Origin: Mariprofundus sp.
GTDB taxonomy: Bacteria; Pseudomonadota; Zetaproteobacteria; Mariprofundales; Mariprofundaceae
Length of the DNA: 7,109 bases
NCBI GenBank assembly: GCA_030951065.1
Contig: JAUZQH010000213.1
Coordinates: 1-7,109 of the forward strand
Direction: 5' to 3'
The notes under the pieces are model-generated. The model was not told where the DNA came from, made no database searches, and saw only the letters and a list, made by a program, of their open reading frames with translations. Positions 1 to 6,274 of this stretch are shown here, in pieces. The stretch's first letter is position 1, and the number at the start of each line of letters is the position of its first letter. A program made the translations under genes and the position numbers.

Positions 1-2
1 CA

Positions 3-80
3 GCTACCGGCGCATTTGCCGGCGTTTATCGTGATCGCAGGCAGAGCCTGATGATGTCGTTTTCCAACACATTCGATTAG
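3..80 (+). CDS. 3' end of an unrecognised gene (partial)
   Basis: This frame stays open from the left edge to a TAG at 78-80, giving about 25 residues that end ...SLMMSFSNTFD. The other two forward frames stop at 32-34 and 49-51, so this is the most credible tail of an upstream gene. The alternating hydrophobic/polar end could be a beta strand, but that is only an impression. In many gammaproteobacteria lolA lies before rarA; the residues visible here do not resemble a LolA C-terminus to me. A 32-base gap separates it from rarA, so cotranscription is possible. No function is assigned. Confidence 0.4.
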   Translation, partial: ATGAFAGVYRDRRQSLMMSFSNTFD

Positions 81-112
81 TGTGAACTGGCCCTTGATGT
101 GATGAAACCGGA

Positions 113-1423
113 GTGAGCAGACAGGTTTCTTTACTGGAACCGGCGGCAGCGGATGTTGATGAACCGCTGGCCAGTCGCATGCGCCCGCGCAGCCTGGAGG
201 AAATTGCCGGTCAACAGGATTTGACCCGGCCGGATTCATGGTTTGCCAGTATGATCAATGAGGGACGCAGTTGCTCTTGCATATTCTGGGGGCCACCGGG
301 TGTCGGCAAGACCACGCTGGCAACTCTGATGGCTGATGCTGCTGTATTACCGTTTGCCCACCTCTCTGCCGTATCAGCAGGCAAGGCGGAGATTCAGGCT
401 ATTGTCAAACAGGCCCGCAATGAAGGACGAACATGGCTGCTGTTTCTGGATGAAATTCACCGTTTTAATAAAGCACAACAGGATGTTTTGCTGCCGTATA
501 TTGAAGATGGCACGCTTGTTCTGGTTGGAGCAACGACTGAAAACCCCTCGTTTTCATTGAATAATGCGTTGTTATCGCGTTGTCGTGTGGTTGTTCTCAA
601 GGCATTGGATACAACGGATATCACATCGATTCTGATTCGCGCCTGCCGGTATTTGCAGCAGCTTTCCGCTACATTTGATATTGAATCCGATGCCTTGAAA
701 GAGCTGGCAGCCAGCGCCGATGGTGATGCGCGATATGGTCTGAACGCGCTGGAATCATTATTTAACACTGATGCAAAGCGATGCTGGACAAAGCATGATG
801 CGCTGGCTCAAAGTTTTCGGCGGGCGGCACGTTATGATCGTGACGGCGACAGCCATTATGATCTGATTTCGGCTTTGCATAAGTGTATTCGGGATTCAGA
901 TGTCGATGCAGCATTATATTGGCTGGCGCGTATGCTGGAGGCCGGTGAGCAACCGTTATATATTGCACGCCGTCTGATCAGAATAGCGACAGAAGATATC
1001 GGACTGGCTGATCCAAAGGCATTGAATGTAGTGTTGGATGCGCATCGTATGTATGAAATTCTCGGTTCGCCGGAAGGAGAGCAGGGCTTGTTTGAGGCGG
1101 TCATTTATCTGGCTCTGGCGCCCAAAAGCAATGCGGCCTACGTGGCTGAAAAAGCTGCACGCAAACTGGCCAGAAAGACGCAACAAAGCGAGGTACCCGT
1201 GCACCTGCGTAATGCTCCGACCAGCCTGATGAAACAGTTGGGCCATGGTGCCGGCTATCAGTATGCGCACAACAGCAAGGATGCCGTTGTCGAACAGCAG
1301 CATTTTCCCGATGGTGTGGCATTGTCACAACTGTATTCACCCAATGAACGCGGTTTTGAACGCTCGCTAAAGGAACGCATGGATTGGCTGGAAAAACGCA
1401 GGGCCAGAATGAGGGAAACATGA
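113..1423 (+). CDS. rarA: Replication-associated recombination protein A (RarA/MgsA family AAA+ ATPase)
   Basis: RarA is a cytoplasmic homotetrameric AAA+ ATPase related to clamp loaders. In the known family it binds SSB and DNA ends or gaps and acts at stalled replication forks. At 436 residues the length is normal. Visible motifs are Walker A GPPGVGKTT (residues 60-68), Walker B LLFLDEIHRFN (109-119, D113/E114), sensor 1 GATTENPSF (139-147), an arginine finger in LLSRCRV (R156), and the C-terminal signature VHLRNAPTSLMKQLG (363-377). The start is GTG at 113. An in-frame TGA at 95-97 rules out any longer form, and residues SRMRPRSLEEIAGQQ align with the normal N-terminus. The ribosome binding site is poor: GGAG at 109-112 abuts the GTG. 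The stop overlaps crcB, implying one transcript. Confidence 0.96.
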   Translation: MSRQVSLLEPAAADVDEPLASRMRPRSLEEIAGQQDLTRPDSWFASMINEGRSCSCIFWGPPGVGKTTLATLMADAAVLPFAHLSAVSAGKAEIQAIVKQARNEGRTWLLFLDEIHRFNKAQQDVLLPYIEDGTLVLVGATTENPSFSLNNALLSRCRVVVLKALDTTDITSILIRACRYLQQLSATFDIESDALKELAASADGDARYGLNALESLFNTDAKRCWTKHDALAQSFRRAARYDRDGDSHYDLISALHKCIRDSDVDAALYWLARMLEAGEQPLYIARRLIRIATEDIGLADPKALNVVLDAHRMYEILGSPEGEQGLFEAVIYLALAPKSNAAYVAEKAARKLARKTQQSEVPVHLRNAPTSLMKQLGHGAGYQYAHNSKDAVVEQQHFPDGVALSQLYSPNERGFERSLKERMDWLEKRRARMRET

Positions 1424-1800
1424 TGATTCGACAGCTTGCTGCAGTGGCAATCGGGGGAGCGGCAGGTGCTGTCATGCGCTGGCTGGTTGCATCCGGGGTG
1501 CAAAAAGTGGCCGGAGGCGCTTTCCCATGGGGTACATTTGCAGTGAATGCGCTGGGTAGTTTCCTGCTCGGTTTTCTCTTTGTCTGGTTGATTGAACGTT
1601 CAACAGCCAGTGAACTGGTCAGGCTGGCCATCACCGTTGGTTTTCTCGGCGCATTTACCACCTTTTCAACCTATTCACTGGAATCAGTCAGGTTGTTACA
1701 GGAAGGCGCTTTTTCTCTGGCCTTTGGCAATATTATTGGTCAGGTCATGCTCTGCCTGCTGCTCACATGGCTTGGCATACAGCTCGCAAGAGTTTTATAA
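1423..1800 (+). CDS. crcB: Fluoride-specific ion channel CrcB/FluC
   Basis: This is a small inner-membrane protein of the Fluc family, which forms dual-topology dimers that export fluoride. Four hydrophobic segments are visible. Family hallmarks are IGGAAGAVMRW near residues 10-20, PWGTFAVNALGSFLLG (35-50) with the conserved Asn42, and the phenylalanine/Thr-Ser box GFLGAFTTFST (73-83) with F78 and F81. The start at 1423 gives 125 residues and an N-terminus of the same length as E. coli CrcB up to the GG motif. GAGGGA at 1411-1416 is six bases upstream. The alternative ATG at 1420 overlaps the rarA stop as ATGA and adds one Met. A TTG further upstream at 1384 would add 12 polar residues with no family support. 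Because the gene starts inside rarA, no room remains for a fluoride riboswitch; it is probably translationally coupled to rarA. Confidence 0.94.
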   Translation: MIRQLAAVAIGGAAGAVMRWLVASGVQKVAGGAFPWGTFAVNALGSFLLGFLFVWLIERSTASELVRLAITVGFLGAFTTFSTYSLESVRLLQEGAFSLAFGNIIGQVMLCLLLTWLGIQLARVL

Positions 1801-1836
1801 GGGCTTGTTCCAAAGCAGTGGGCTTATATGAAAAGA

Positions 1837-1871
1837 TATTTTAAAATAAATAGTTATTGAGGTTATATAAT
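1837..1871 (+). promoter_or_regulatory. Possible promoter: A/T palindrome plus TATAAT
   Basis: TATAAT occurs exactly at 1866-1871. Seventeen bases upstream lies a perfect 12-base palindrome, TATTTTAAAATA (1837-1848), occupying the place where a -35 box would be. No recognisable TTGACA is present. The region is much more A/T-rich than the flanking genes. If the box is used, transcription would start near 1878 and serve the lipoprotein gene at 1949. The palindrome could be an operator, an UP-like tract or chance in A/T-rich DNA. All of this is inference from position. Confidence 0.4.
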
Positions 1872-1944
1872 GCATTACATGAAATTGTTTTTGCTGATGT
1901 TTACTTCAGCCACTTGTCTGCAAGAACGTAACGGTACACATTAA
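1870..1944 (+). CDS. Possible 24-residue leader peptide
   Basis: An ATG at 1870 is preceded by GAGG (1859-1862) at an ideal spacing of seven bases. It opens a 24-codon frame ending in TAA at 1942-1944, four bases before the lipoprotein ATG. The peptide, MHYMKLFLLMFTSATCLQER then NGTH, has a hydrophobic core like a signal peptide but no good lipobox. An internal ATG at 1879 falls near the start expected from TATAAT 1866-1871, so the mRNA might instead be leaderless from there. It may couple translation to the next gene, which has no clear ribosome binding site, or it may be a chance frame. No family is recognised. Confidence 0.3.
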   Translation: MHYMKLFLLMFTSATCLQERNGTH

Positions 1945-1948
1945 AGCC

Positions 1949-2956
1949 ATGAAATACCTGTCTGCATTCCTTGTTGCATTATTTGTGTTGGCCGGCTGTC
2001 AGGTTAACGGGGCAGGCCTGGTGCTTGCACCGGGCTGGATTTATCATTCACTGGGGGCGTGGAAGCAGCTTATGCCCAACCAGATGGTTTTATCGCCGGA
2101 TAGTCACTGGCTCTATTTTGGCAGTGAAATCGGTGAATACGCTCCGTTGGCCGGTGTGGCGGCATTGAGTACTGAAAGTGGACGGACGCATGTGCTGGTT
2201 CAGGGGCTGCGCAATGTCAACGGACTACGCCTTGCCCCGGATGGTTCTCTGTGGATAGCTGAAGGAACTGATCAGGGCGGTATCTGGCGCATGGTTCAGC
2301 CGGATCATTTCCCTGATGAGCAGCGCGTGAATCCGGTGACACGGGAGAGTACTTATCCCGGCATTGCACCGTTCCGGTTTGCCGGCCGCTTTTCCCATCG
2401 GGCTATAGCATTTTCTGCAGATCACCGTTTTGCCTATCTGGCCGATGCGGCCACTGGCGGTAGTTTGTACCGGCTGGATATTCGGGCTCGTCAGTTGAGT
2501 GTATTGCACAGTGAAAAAGGGTGGTTAAAGGTTATTCCGGAAGATGCTGTAACAATGGGGCATAAATTCGGAGCTGCATCATTTGCTTCGATTGCTGATA
2601 TCGAACCGATGCAGGATGGCTCGTTTTTACTTGCTGAAGCAGGCTCGGGAAAAATTCTCAGATTTGATGATCAAGGTGATAAACCACAGTTGGAAACCTG
2701 GCTTCAACGAGAGGAATTACGTCAGCCGGTTGATTTGGCCTGGGATGAAACACGCAAGTGGTTATGGATTGCTGATGAAGCCATACCATCCACACTATGG
2801 GCGTGGGATGGTCATGAGCTGCATCATATTGTGCGGCATCCATCATCTCGCATCAGTGCCGTGCTGGCCGCTGATAATCATATCTATGTGAATTTACAGC
2901 GCGGACGTAACAACCCTTCCATGACATTTATATTGCGTGAACGCCATCAGGAATAA
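1949..2956 (+). CDS. Lipoprotein with SMP-30/NHL-like beta-propeller, function unknown
   Basis: This is a 335-residue protein with a clear lipoprotein signal: Lys2, a hydrophobic core and lipobox LAGC with Cys17. Gln after the Cys predicts outer-membrane sorting. The rest shows recurring blade-like units of 45-60 residues with the pattern 'hydrophobic - D/P-D-G - LWIAE/D': 45-58, 91-105 (NGLRLAPDGSLWIAE), 151-166, 214-230 (ADIEPMQDGSFLLAE) and 260-276 (VDLAWDETRKWLWIAD). These resemble SMP-30/gluconolactonase or NHL propellers. I cannot identify the metal-binding residues of a lactonase, so no enzyme activity is assigned. The frame is closed upstream by a stop at 1895-1897 and the signal peptide begins exactly at this ATG, which fixes the start despite the absence of a Shine-Dalgarno. 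It is oriented with rarA-crcB but 148 bases away, probably with its own promoter. Confidence 0.85.
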   Translation: MKYLSAFLVALFVLAGCQVNGAGLVLAPGWIYHSLGAWKQLMPNQMVLSPDSHWLYFGSEIGEYAPLAGVAALSTESGRTHVLVQGLRNVNGLRLAPDGSLWIAEGTDQGGIWRMVQPDHFPDEQRVNPVTRESTYPGIAPFRFAGRFSHRAIAFSADHRFAYLADAATGGSLYRLDIRARQLSVLHSEKGWLKVIPEDAVTMGHKFGAASFASIADIEPMQDGSFLLAEAGSGKILRFDDQGDKPQLETWLQREELRQPVDLAWDETRKWLWIADEAIPSTLWAWDGHELHHIVRHPSSRISAVLAADNHIYVNLQRGRNNPSMTFILRERHQE

Positions 2957-3018
2957 GTAAGCTCCCCGGTTATCAATACTGCTGCGCGATCATCACACCG
3001 ATTCATGCATAATCCGGG
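2957..3018. other. Convergent intergenic gap with a weak inverted repeat
   Basis: The propeller lipoprotein and comM end facing each other across 62 bases. CCCGGTTAT (2965-2973) can pair with ATAA-T-CCGGG (3009-3018) with one bulged base, but the loop is 35 bases and no T-run follows on either strand. It could help stop transcription from both sides. As an intrinsic terminator it is not convincing. Confidence 0.25.
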
Positions 3019-4602
3019 TTACATTCGCTGGCCGGACAGCGTTTCAAGGATATCTTCACCGCGATACTGCAGTGCCTCGGCAATATGACCGGCACGTACT
3101 TCTCTCGAGTTGGCCAGATCGGCAATGGTACGTGCCACTTTGAGAATACGATGATAGCTGCGGGCGGAAAGTGAAAAGCGGTTCATGGCAGTATCAAGCA
3201 GTTTTGCACCTTCCGTATCCGGTCTGGCATAACGTTCTATTTCCTCTGTGCTCATGCGGGCGTTTGTGCGCGCTTCACCCAGACGCTGATATTGCAGTTT
3301 CCGGGCAGCCTGTACGCGTTTGGCAATGGTCGCGGAGGATTCACCGGCCTGCATACCGGCCAGTTCCTGCCGTTCTACCGGAGGCACGTGAATTCTCAGA
3401 TCAAAACGATCCAGTAACGGGCCTGAAATACGGCTGATATATCGCCTTACTTGCGAAGGCGAACAGCGGCACGCTTTGGTCGGATGACCGAGATAACCGC
3501 AGGGGCACGGATTCATGGCGGCGATCAATTGAAATCGGGCTGGAAATTCTGCCGAATCAGCTGCACGTGCGATATTGACGCGACCGTCTTCAAGCGGCTG
3601 ACGCAATGTTTCCAGCACCACACGTTTGTGTTCAGGTAATTCATCGAGAAACAGAATGCCATGATCGGCTTTGGAAATCTCACCGGGTCTGGGGTTGCTG
3701 CCACCACCGATAATAGCGACATCGGATGCGGAATGGTGCGGCTGTCTCAATGGTGGCACCAGACTCATGGGCTGGCGGGATGTGTCACCGGAAATGCTGT
3801 AAATACGAGTAACATCCAGTGCCTGTTCCATGGTCAGTGCTGGCAGGATACCCGGGAGTCGCTGGGCCAGCATGCTTTTTCCAACGCCGGGAGAACCGGT
3901 CATCAGAAGATGATGGGCGCCGCTGGCTGCAATTTCCAACACACGACGTGCCTGCTGTTGCCCCCGGATATCAGCCATGTCCGGCATATTTTCGGGCATA
4001 GCATGACGTAGCGCTGTTGATTCGGCTGCAGCCAGAGGCTGACTGCCGTCCAGGTGCCGGGCTACGGCCAGCAGATGCTCTGCCGGGAATACATTCAGCC
4101 CCTGAACAGCTACAGCTTCTGTTATATTTTCTGTCGGCACAATGATATCTTCGAAGCCTTTGGAACGCGCAAATAAAACCAGAGGAAGGACACCATTGAC
4201 AGCGTTCAGACGACCATCCAGCGCCAGTTCACCGATCAAAAATGGCAGTTTAACTTTAATGGTTGTTTTTTTCTCAGCCGATAACCGGAGTTGTTTTTTA
4301 CTGCCTTGTTCAATATCAATCTGTCCGGATGCCATTAGCAGTCCAATAGCAATGGGGAGGTCGAAATGGGAACCATCCTTGCGTTTATCGGCCGGGGCCA
4401 GATTGACCGTGATTCGACGCAGCGGAAATTCAAATCCGGAATTTACAACGGCTGCACGGACCCGGTCACGTGCCTCACGCACAGCCGCTTCGCCCAGTCC
4501 GACCAGCGTCCAGCAGGGCAGGCCTTTTGAAAGGTCCACCTCAACATCCACGGCCTCGGCATCGAGGCCGCGCAGGGATGCTGAGCCGAGGCGGGCCAGC
4601 AT
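3019..4602 (-). CDS. comM: ComM/YifB-family AAA+ ATPase (Mg-chelatase-like)
   Basis: ComM in Vibrio cholerae is a hexameric helicase that promotes branch migration when transformed DNA is integrated. Most homologues, often labelled Mg-chelatase-like, are assumed to act similarly. The 527-residue protein has an N-terminal Lon-protease-like fold region (about 1-190, with ITVNLAPAD and FDLPIAIGLL). An AAA+ core follows: Walker A GSPGVGKS (236-243), Walker B GILFLDEL (315-322), Cys cluster CPCG...CRC (C366, C368, C378, C380), SGPLLDRFDL (393-402), and a C-terminal lid with FSLSARSYHRILKVARTIADL (476-496). It is about 20 residues longer than E. coli ComM owing to a Lys-rich stretch at about 97-121. 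The ATG overlaps the ubiK stop as TAATG and lacks its own ribosome site, so translation is probably coupled. Natural competence cannot be inferred from this gene alone, since it is very widespread. Confidence 0.95.
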   Translation of the reverse strand: MLARLGSASLRGLDAEAVDVEVDLSKGLPCWTLVGLGEAAVREARDRVRAAVVNSGFEFPLRRITVNLAPADKRKDGSHFDLPIAIGLLMASGQIDIEQGSKKQLRLSAEKKTTIKVKLPFLIGELALDGRLNAVNGVLPLVLFARSKGFEDIIVPTENITEAVAVQGLNVFPAEHLLAVARHLDGSQPLAAAESTALRHAMPENMPDMADIRGQQQARRVLEIAASGAHHLLMTGSPGVGKSMLAQRLPGILPALTMEQALDVTRIYSISGDTSRQPMSLVPPLRQPHHSASDVAIIGGGSNPRPGEISKADHGILFLDELPEHKRVVLETLRQPLEDGRVNIARAADSAEFPARFQLIAAMNPCPCGYLGHPTKACRCSPSQVRRYISRISGPLLDRFDLRIHVPPVERQELAGMQAGESSATIAKRVQAARKLQYQRLGEARTNARMSTEEIERYARPDTEGAKLLDTAMNRFSLSARSYHRILKVARTIADLANSREVRAGHIAEALQYRGEDILETLSGQRM

Positions 4603-4859
4603 TATTTCGAAAGGTTTTTCAATTGAGCTTCCAGGTCTGCTATTCGCGCTTCCAGTGCGGTCAATTCATCCCGGGCTTTGCTTAATAACGCTTCCTGCAC
4701 CTGCATGCGTTCATGGGTGACCACATCAAACTGGGATAGAGCACCTTCGACAATACTGCGCACCTGCGTTTCAGCGCCTTGTTTCAAGCCACCCAGCATG
4801 CGTATACCGCCGGCAATTTTTTCTGCAATATCATCTATGGGTTGATTGCTATTGGTCAT
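4602..4859 (-). CDS. ubiK: Ubiquinone biosynthesis accessory factor UbiK (YqiC/BMFP family)
   Basis: UbiK is a small trimeric, membrane-associated coiled-coil protein that works with UbiJ in the cytosolic Ubi complex under aerobic conditions. This copy has 85 residues, close to the family norm. The N-terminal half (6-40) is an amphipathic helix, DDIAEKIAGGIRMLGGLKQG. The linker SQFDVVTHERMQVQ corresponds to the family's 'V-R-E-F-Q' region. The C-terminal half (about 53-83) is a heptad coiled coil containing LTALEARIADLEAQL. GGAG followed by six bases precedes the ATG, so the start is well supported. The stop codon overlaps the comM start by one base. The pairing with comM is also known in Pseudomonas. 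ubiX two genes upstream serves the same pathway. Confidence 0.92.
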   Translation of the reverse strand: MTNSNQPIDDIAEKIAGGIRMLGGLKQGAETQVRSIVEGALSQFDVVTHERMQVQEALLSKARDELTALEARIADLEAQLKNLSK

Positions 4860-4894
4860 TTTATTTCTCCGGTTTCAAGGTGTTTTTTTCGTTG

Positions 4895-5494
4895 CTAATT
4901 GATGCTGGCTTTCAAATAGGCCATTTTTCCCGAAGGCATTTTTACTTTCAGCCAGCCTTTGTTGCCTGTTTTCACTGCTGCCAGCCTGGCACCGGGTCGA
5001 AACCATCCGAGTCGTTTTGAAAGAACGGTTGGTTTGGCACGCAGATTATGAAATCGGGATTTTTGAATATCTGCACCTTTGGGCAGTTTTTTCAGTTCGG
5101 CATGAATCATCTGCACAATTACGCGTTCAACTGATTCTTCTCTGGTTGTGGCTTTTACCCGGATATGTGCAGTGGTTAAACGTTCTGTCTGTTTTGTCAG
5201 GATAATTTCGCCATCCAGTTTGTTGTTATTGAAGACGATCCCGTAACCGCCTTCCTGCTGGATTTCCAGTAAATCAATATTCAACTGCATTTCCAGCAGT
5301 GCTTTCTGGGTTGCAGCCAGTGTCATACGTATGCTGTAGGGAAAGCTTTCCTCTTCGCCGGAGAACTCGTCAGCCACAACGCCATACAAAGCTCCGGGAA
5401 TGGCTGCAACAACAGCTAATGAAGCGCATCCGGACAGGCAAAGGGAAAACAGGGCAATGCAGGGATATGTATAGCGTTGATTCAGCCACCCCAT
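4895..5494 (-). CDS. Lipoprotein with DUF3568-like region and C-terminal bacterial SH3 domain
   Basis: The 199-residue protein starts with a lipoprotein signal peptide: Arg7, a hydrophobic core, lipobox LSGC with Cys23. Ala at the next position is compatible with outer-membrane sorting. Residues 28-135 resemble DUF3568: a Gly/Ala-rich start (VVAAIPGALYGVVADEF), a helix with ATQKALLEMQL, then beta strands ending in a helix (ERVIVQMIHAEL). Residues 148-199 fit a bacterial SH3 domain (LRAKPTVLSK...GARLAAVKTGNKGWLKVKM...GKMAYLK). Such domains often bind cell-wall peptides, but no function is known here. GAGG at 5502-5505, seven bases before the ATG, supports the start, which overlaps the end of ubiX by 13 bases. 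The gene ends in TAG and is followed by a 35-base gap before ubiK. It is clearly part of the ubiX-ubiK-comM transcript. The domain calls are by eye; the lipoprotein call is firm. Confidence 0.82.
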   Translation of the reverse strand: MGWLNQRYTYPCIALFSLCLSGCASLAVVAAIPGALYGVVADEFSGEEESFPYSIRMTLAATQKALLEMQLNIDLLEIQQEGGYGIVFNNNKLDGEIILTKQTERLTTAHIRVKATTREESVERVIVQMIHAELKKLPKGADIQKSRFHNLRAKPTVLSKRLGWFRPGARLAAVKTGNKGWLKVKMPSGKMAYLKASIN

Positions 5495-6096
5495 TTTTGA
5501 GCCTCGGGATTGGGAAAATCAAGGTGGTCAAGTACACGGTTAACCAGGAAATCAATAATTTCGTCCAGAGTGCGGGGTCTGTGATAAAAGCCTGGCATGG
5601 CCGGAATGATATGTGCCCCCAGACGGGACAGTTTGAGCATGTTTTCGAGATGGATGGTCGAGAGAGGTGTTTCTCTGGGGACGAGAATTAATTGCCGGCG
5701 TTCTTTCAGCATCACATCAGCAGCTCTTTCAATCAGGTTGTCCGAGGCCCCGCTGGAAATGCGGGCCAGCGTGCCCATGGAACAGGGGATGACCACCATT
5801 TTTTTGATGCCGGCCGAGCCGGAAGCTGCAGGCGAAAACCAGTCGTCAAGGGCATAGCAGCGCATCAGTTCATCGGAAATATTCAGGTGTTCTGACAGCG
5901 CAGACGTCAATGCTATTGTATCAGGCAAGGCAAGGCCTGATTCCTGTTTCAATACAACCCGGGCAGCATCGGATAGCAGGATATGCTGAAAGATACCGGC
6001 TGTTGCCAGTCGCTGAATCAGGCGCAGACCGTATGCTGCTCCTGAGGCGCCCGTTAATGCGACAATCACTGATTCGGTTTCTGTTTGATTCGTCAA
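5482..6096 (-). CDS. ubiX: Flavin prenyltransferase UbiX
   Basis: UbiX joins dimethylallyl phosphate to FMN to make prenylated FMN, the cofactor of the decarboxylase UbiD in ubiquinone synthesis. The 204-residue protein shows the FMN-binding ALTGASGAAYGLRL (13-26), PCSMGTLARISSGASDNLIERAADV (104-128, quoted here only as a span with C105, S106, R124), KERR (131-134), RETPL (141-145), and PGFYHRP (168-174, with Y171 and R173). R124, K131, R141, E142, Y171 and R187 sit at a constant offset of two from active-site residues I recall for the Pseudomonas enzyme, so it looks catalytically intact. The start is TTG at 6096-6094, supported by a strong GGGAGGT nine bases upstream and by homology beginning at residue 10. 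No ubiD is in the window. It is the first gene of the ubiX-lipoprotein-ubiK-comM cluster. Confidence 0.95.
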   Translation of the reverse strand: MTNQTETESVIVALTGASGAAYGLRLIQRLATAGIFQHILLSDAARVVLKQESGLALPDTIALTSALSEHLNISDELMRCYALDDWFSPAASGSAGIKKMVVIPCSMGTLARISSGASDNLIERAADVMLKERRQLILVPRETPLSTIHLENMLKLSRLGAHIIPAMPGFYHRPRTLDEIIDFLVNRVLDHLDFPNPEAQKWGG

Positions 6097-6105
6097 CGTC
6101 TGGCT

Positions 6106-6112
6106 ACCTCCC
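6106..6112 (-). promoter_or_regulatory. Strong Shine-Dalgarno deciding the TTG start of ubiX
   Basis: On the minus strand GGGAGGT lies nine bases before TTG 6096-6094. No ATG or GTG lies at a suitable distance in this frame, and an internal GTG (codon 10) would cut into the conserved first strand. The rare TTG may lower the translation rate despite the near-consensus site. Confidence 0.75.
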
Positions 6113-6132
6113 TGAATGACACTGTTATTTAA

Positions 6133-6158
6133 GGAAACACTGACACATCAGTGTTTCC
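6133..6158. repeat. Perfect 11-bp hairpin with 4-base loop
   Basis: GGAAACACTGA (6133-6143) and TCAGTGTTTCC (6148-6158) are exact reverse complements around CACA. On the minus strand the RNA hairpin is followed by UUAAAUA rather than a U-run, so it is at best a weak intrinsic terminator. It lies about 20 bases before the ubiX Shine-Dalgarno. One arm doubles as the left terminal repeat of the block. Confidence 0.85.
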
Positions 6159-6160
6159 GT

Positions 6161-6180
6161 GCAGGCCATGGACGGCCTGC
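6161..6180. repeat. Perfect 7-bp GC-rich hairpin
   Basis: GCAGGCC (6161-6167) pairs exactly with GGCCTGC (6174-6180) around a 6-base loop ATGGAC. It sits two bases from the preceding hairpin. GC-rich palindromes of this type around CCATGG are reminiscent of dispersed REP-like repeats, which is an impression only. Confidence 0.7.
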
Positions 6181-6188
6181 CAAACCAG

Positions 6189-6240
6189 GCGCGATTTTGC
6201 CTGATTTGTAAGCTCAGGCAAAACCGCGCTTTCGCCTGAG
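6189..6240 (-). repeat. Three-arm inverted repeat able to form two exclusive stems
   Basis: Arm A (6189-6204) pairs with arm B (6214-6229) over 16 bases with one A/C mismatch, around a 9-base loop. On the minus strand that mismatch becomes a G-U pair, so the stem is continuous in RNA read in the direction of the neighbouring genes. Arm B also overlaps CTCAGGC (6213-6219), which pairs perfectly with GCCTGAG (6234-6240). The two stems exclude each other, as in attenuators, although degenerate repeat units would look the same. Confidence 0.65.
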
Positions 6241-6244
6241 CGAA

Positions 6245-6274
6245 CTGATTTTTGCCAAGAGGGCAATAAATCAG
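6245..6274. repeat. 12-bp hairpin with one bulge
   Basis: CTGATTTTTGCC (6245-6256) pairs with GGCAA (6262-6266) and AAATCAG (6268-6274) around the loop AAGAG, with a single bulged T at 6267. It is the hairpin nearest the lptB stop, which is about 57 bases away, so it could protect or terminate the lpt transcript. No T-run follows on the minus strand. Confidence 0.7.

Noticed and set aside
1384..1422. Longer CrcB from a TTG at 1384
   Set aside because: The added 12 residues are polar and fall inside the rarA end; the ribosome site and family length fit the ATG at 1420 or 1423.
1300..1423. Fluoride riboswitch ahead of crcB
   Set aside because: The sequence is the conserved rarA C-terminal coding region and crcB starts inside it; no leader exists.
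1101..1661. 186-codon minus-strand open frame across rarA and crcB
   Set aside because: It covers two well-identified genes and has no family resemblance; it is a frame shadow.
1949..2956. Calling the propeller protein a gluconolactonase
   Set aside because: Only the repeat pattern matches; catalytic metal residues could not be identified.
2965..3018. Bidirectional intrinsic terminator
   Set aside because: The stem is bulged, the loop is 35 bases and no T-run follows, so it is listed only as a weak inverted repeat.
3019..4602. Magnesium chelatase subunit
   Set aside because: The Lon-like N-terminal domain and Cys cluster mark the ComM/YifB family; no chlorophyll or cobalamin genes are nearby.
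4142..4720. 192-codon open frame opposite comM
   Set aside because: Its product is low-complexity and Ser/Arg/Pro-rich with no domain, as expected for the antisense frame of a conserved gene.
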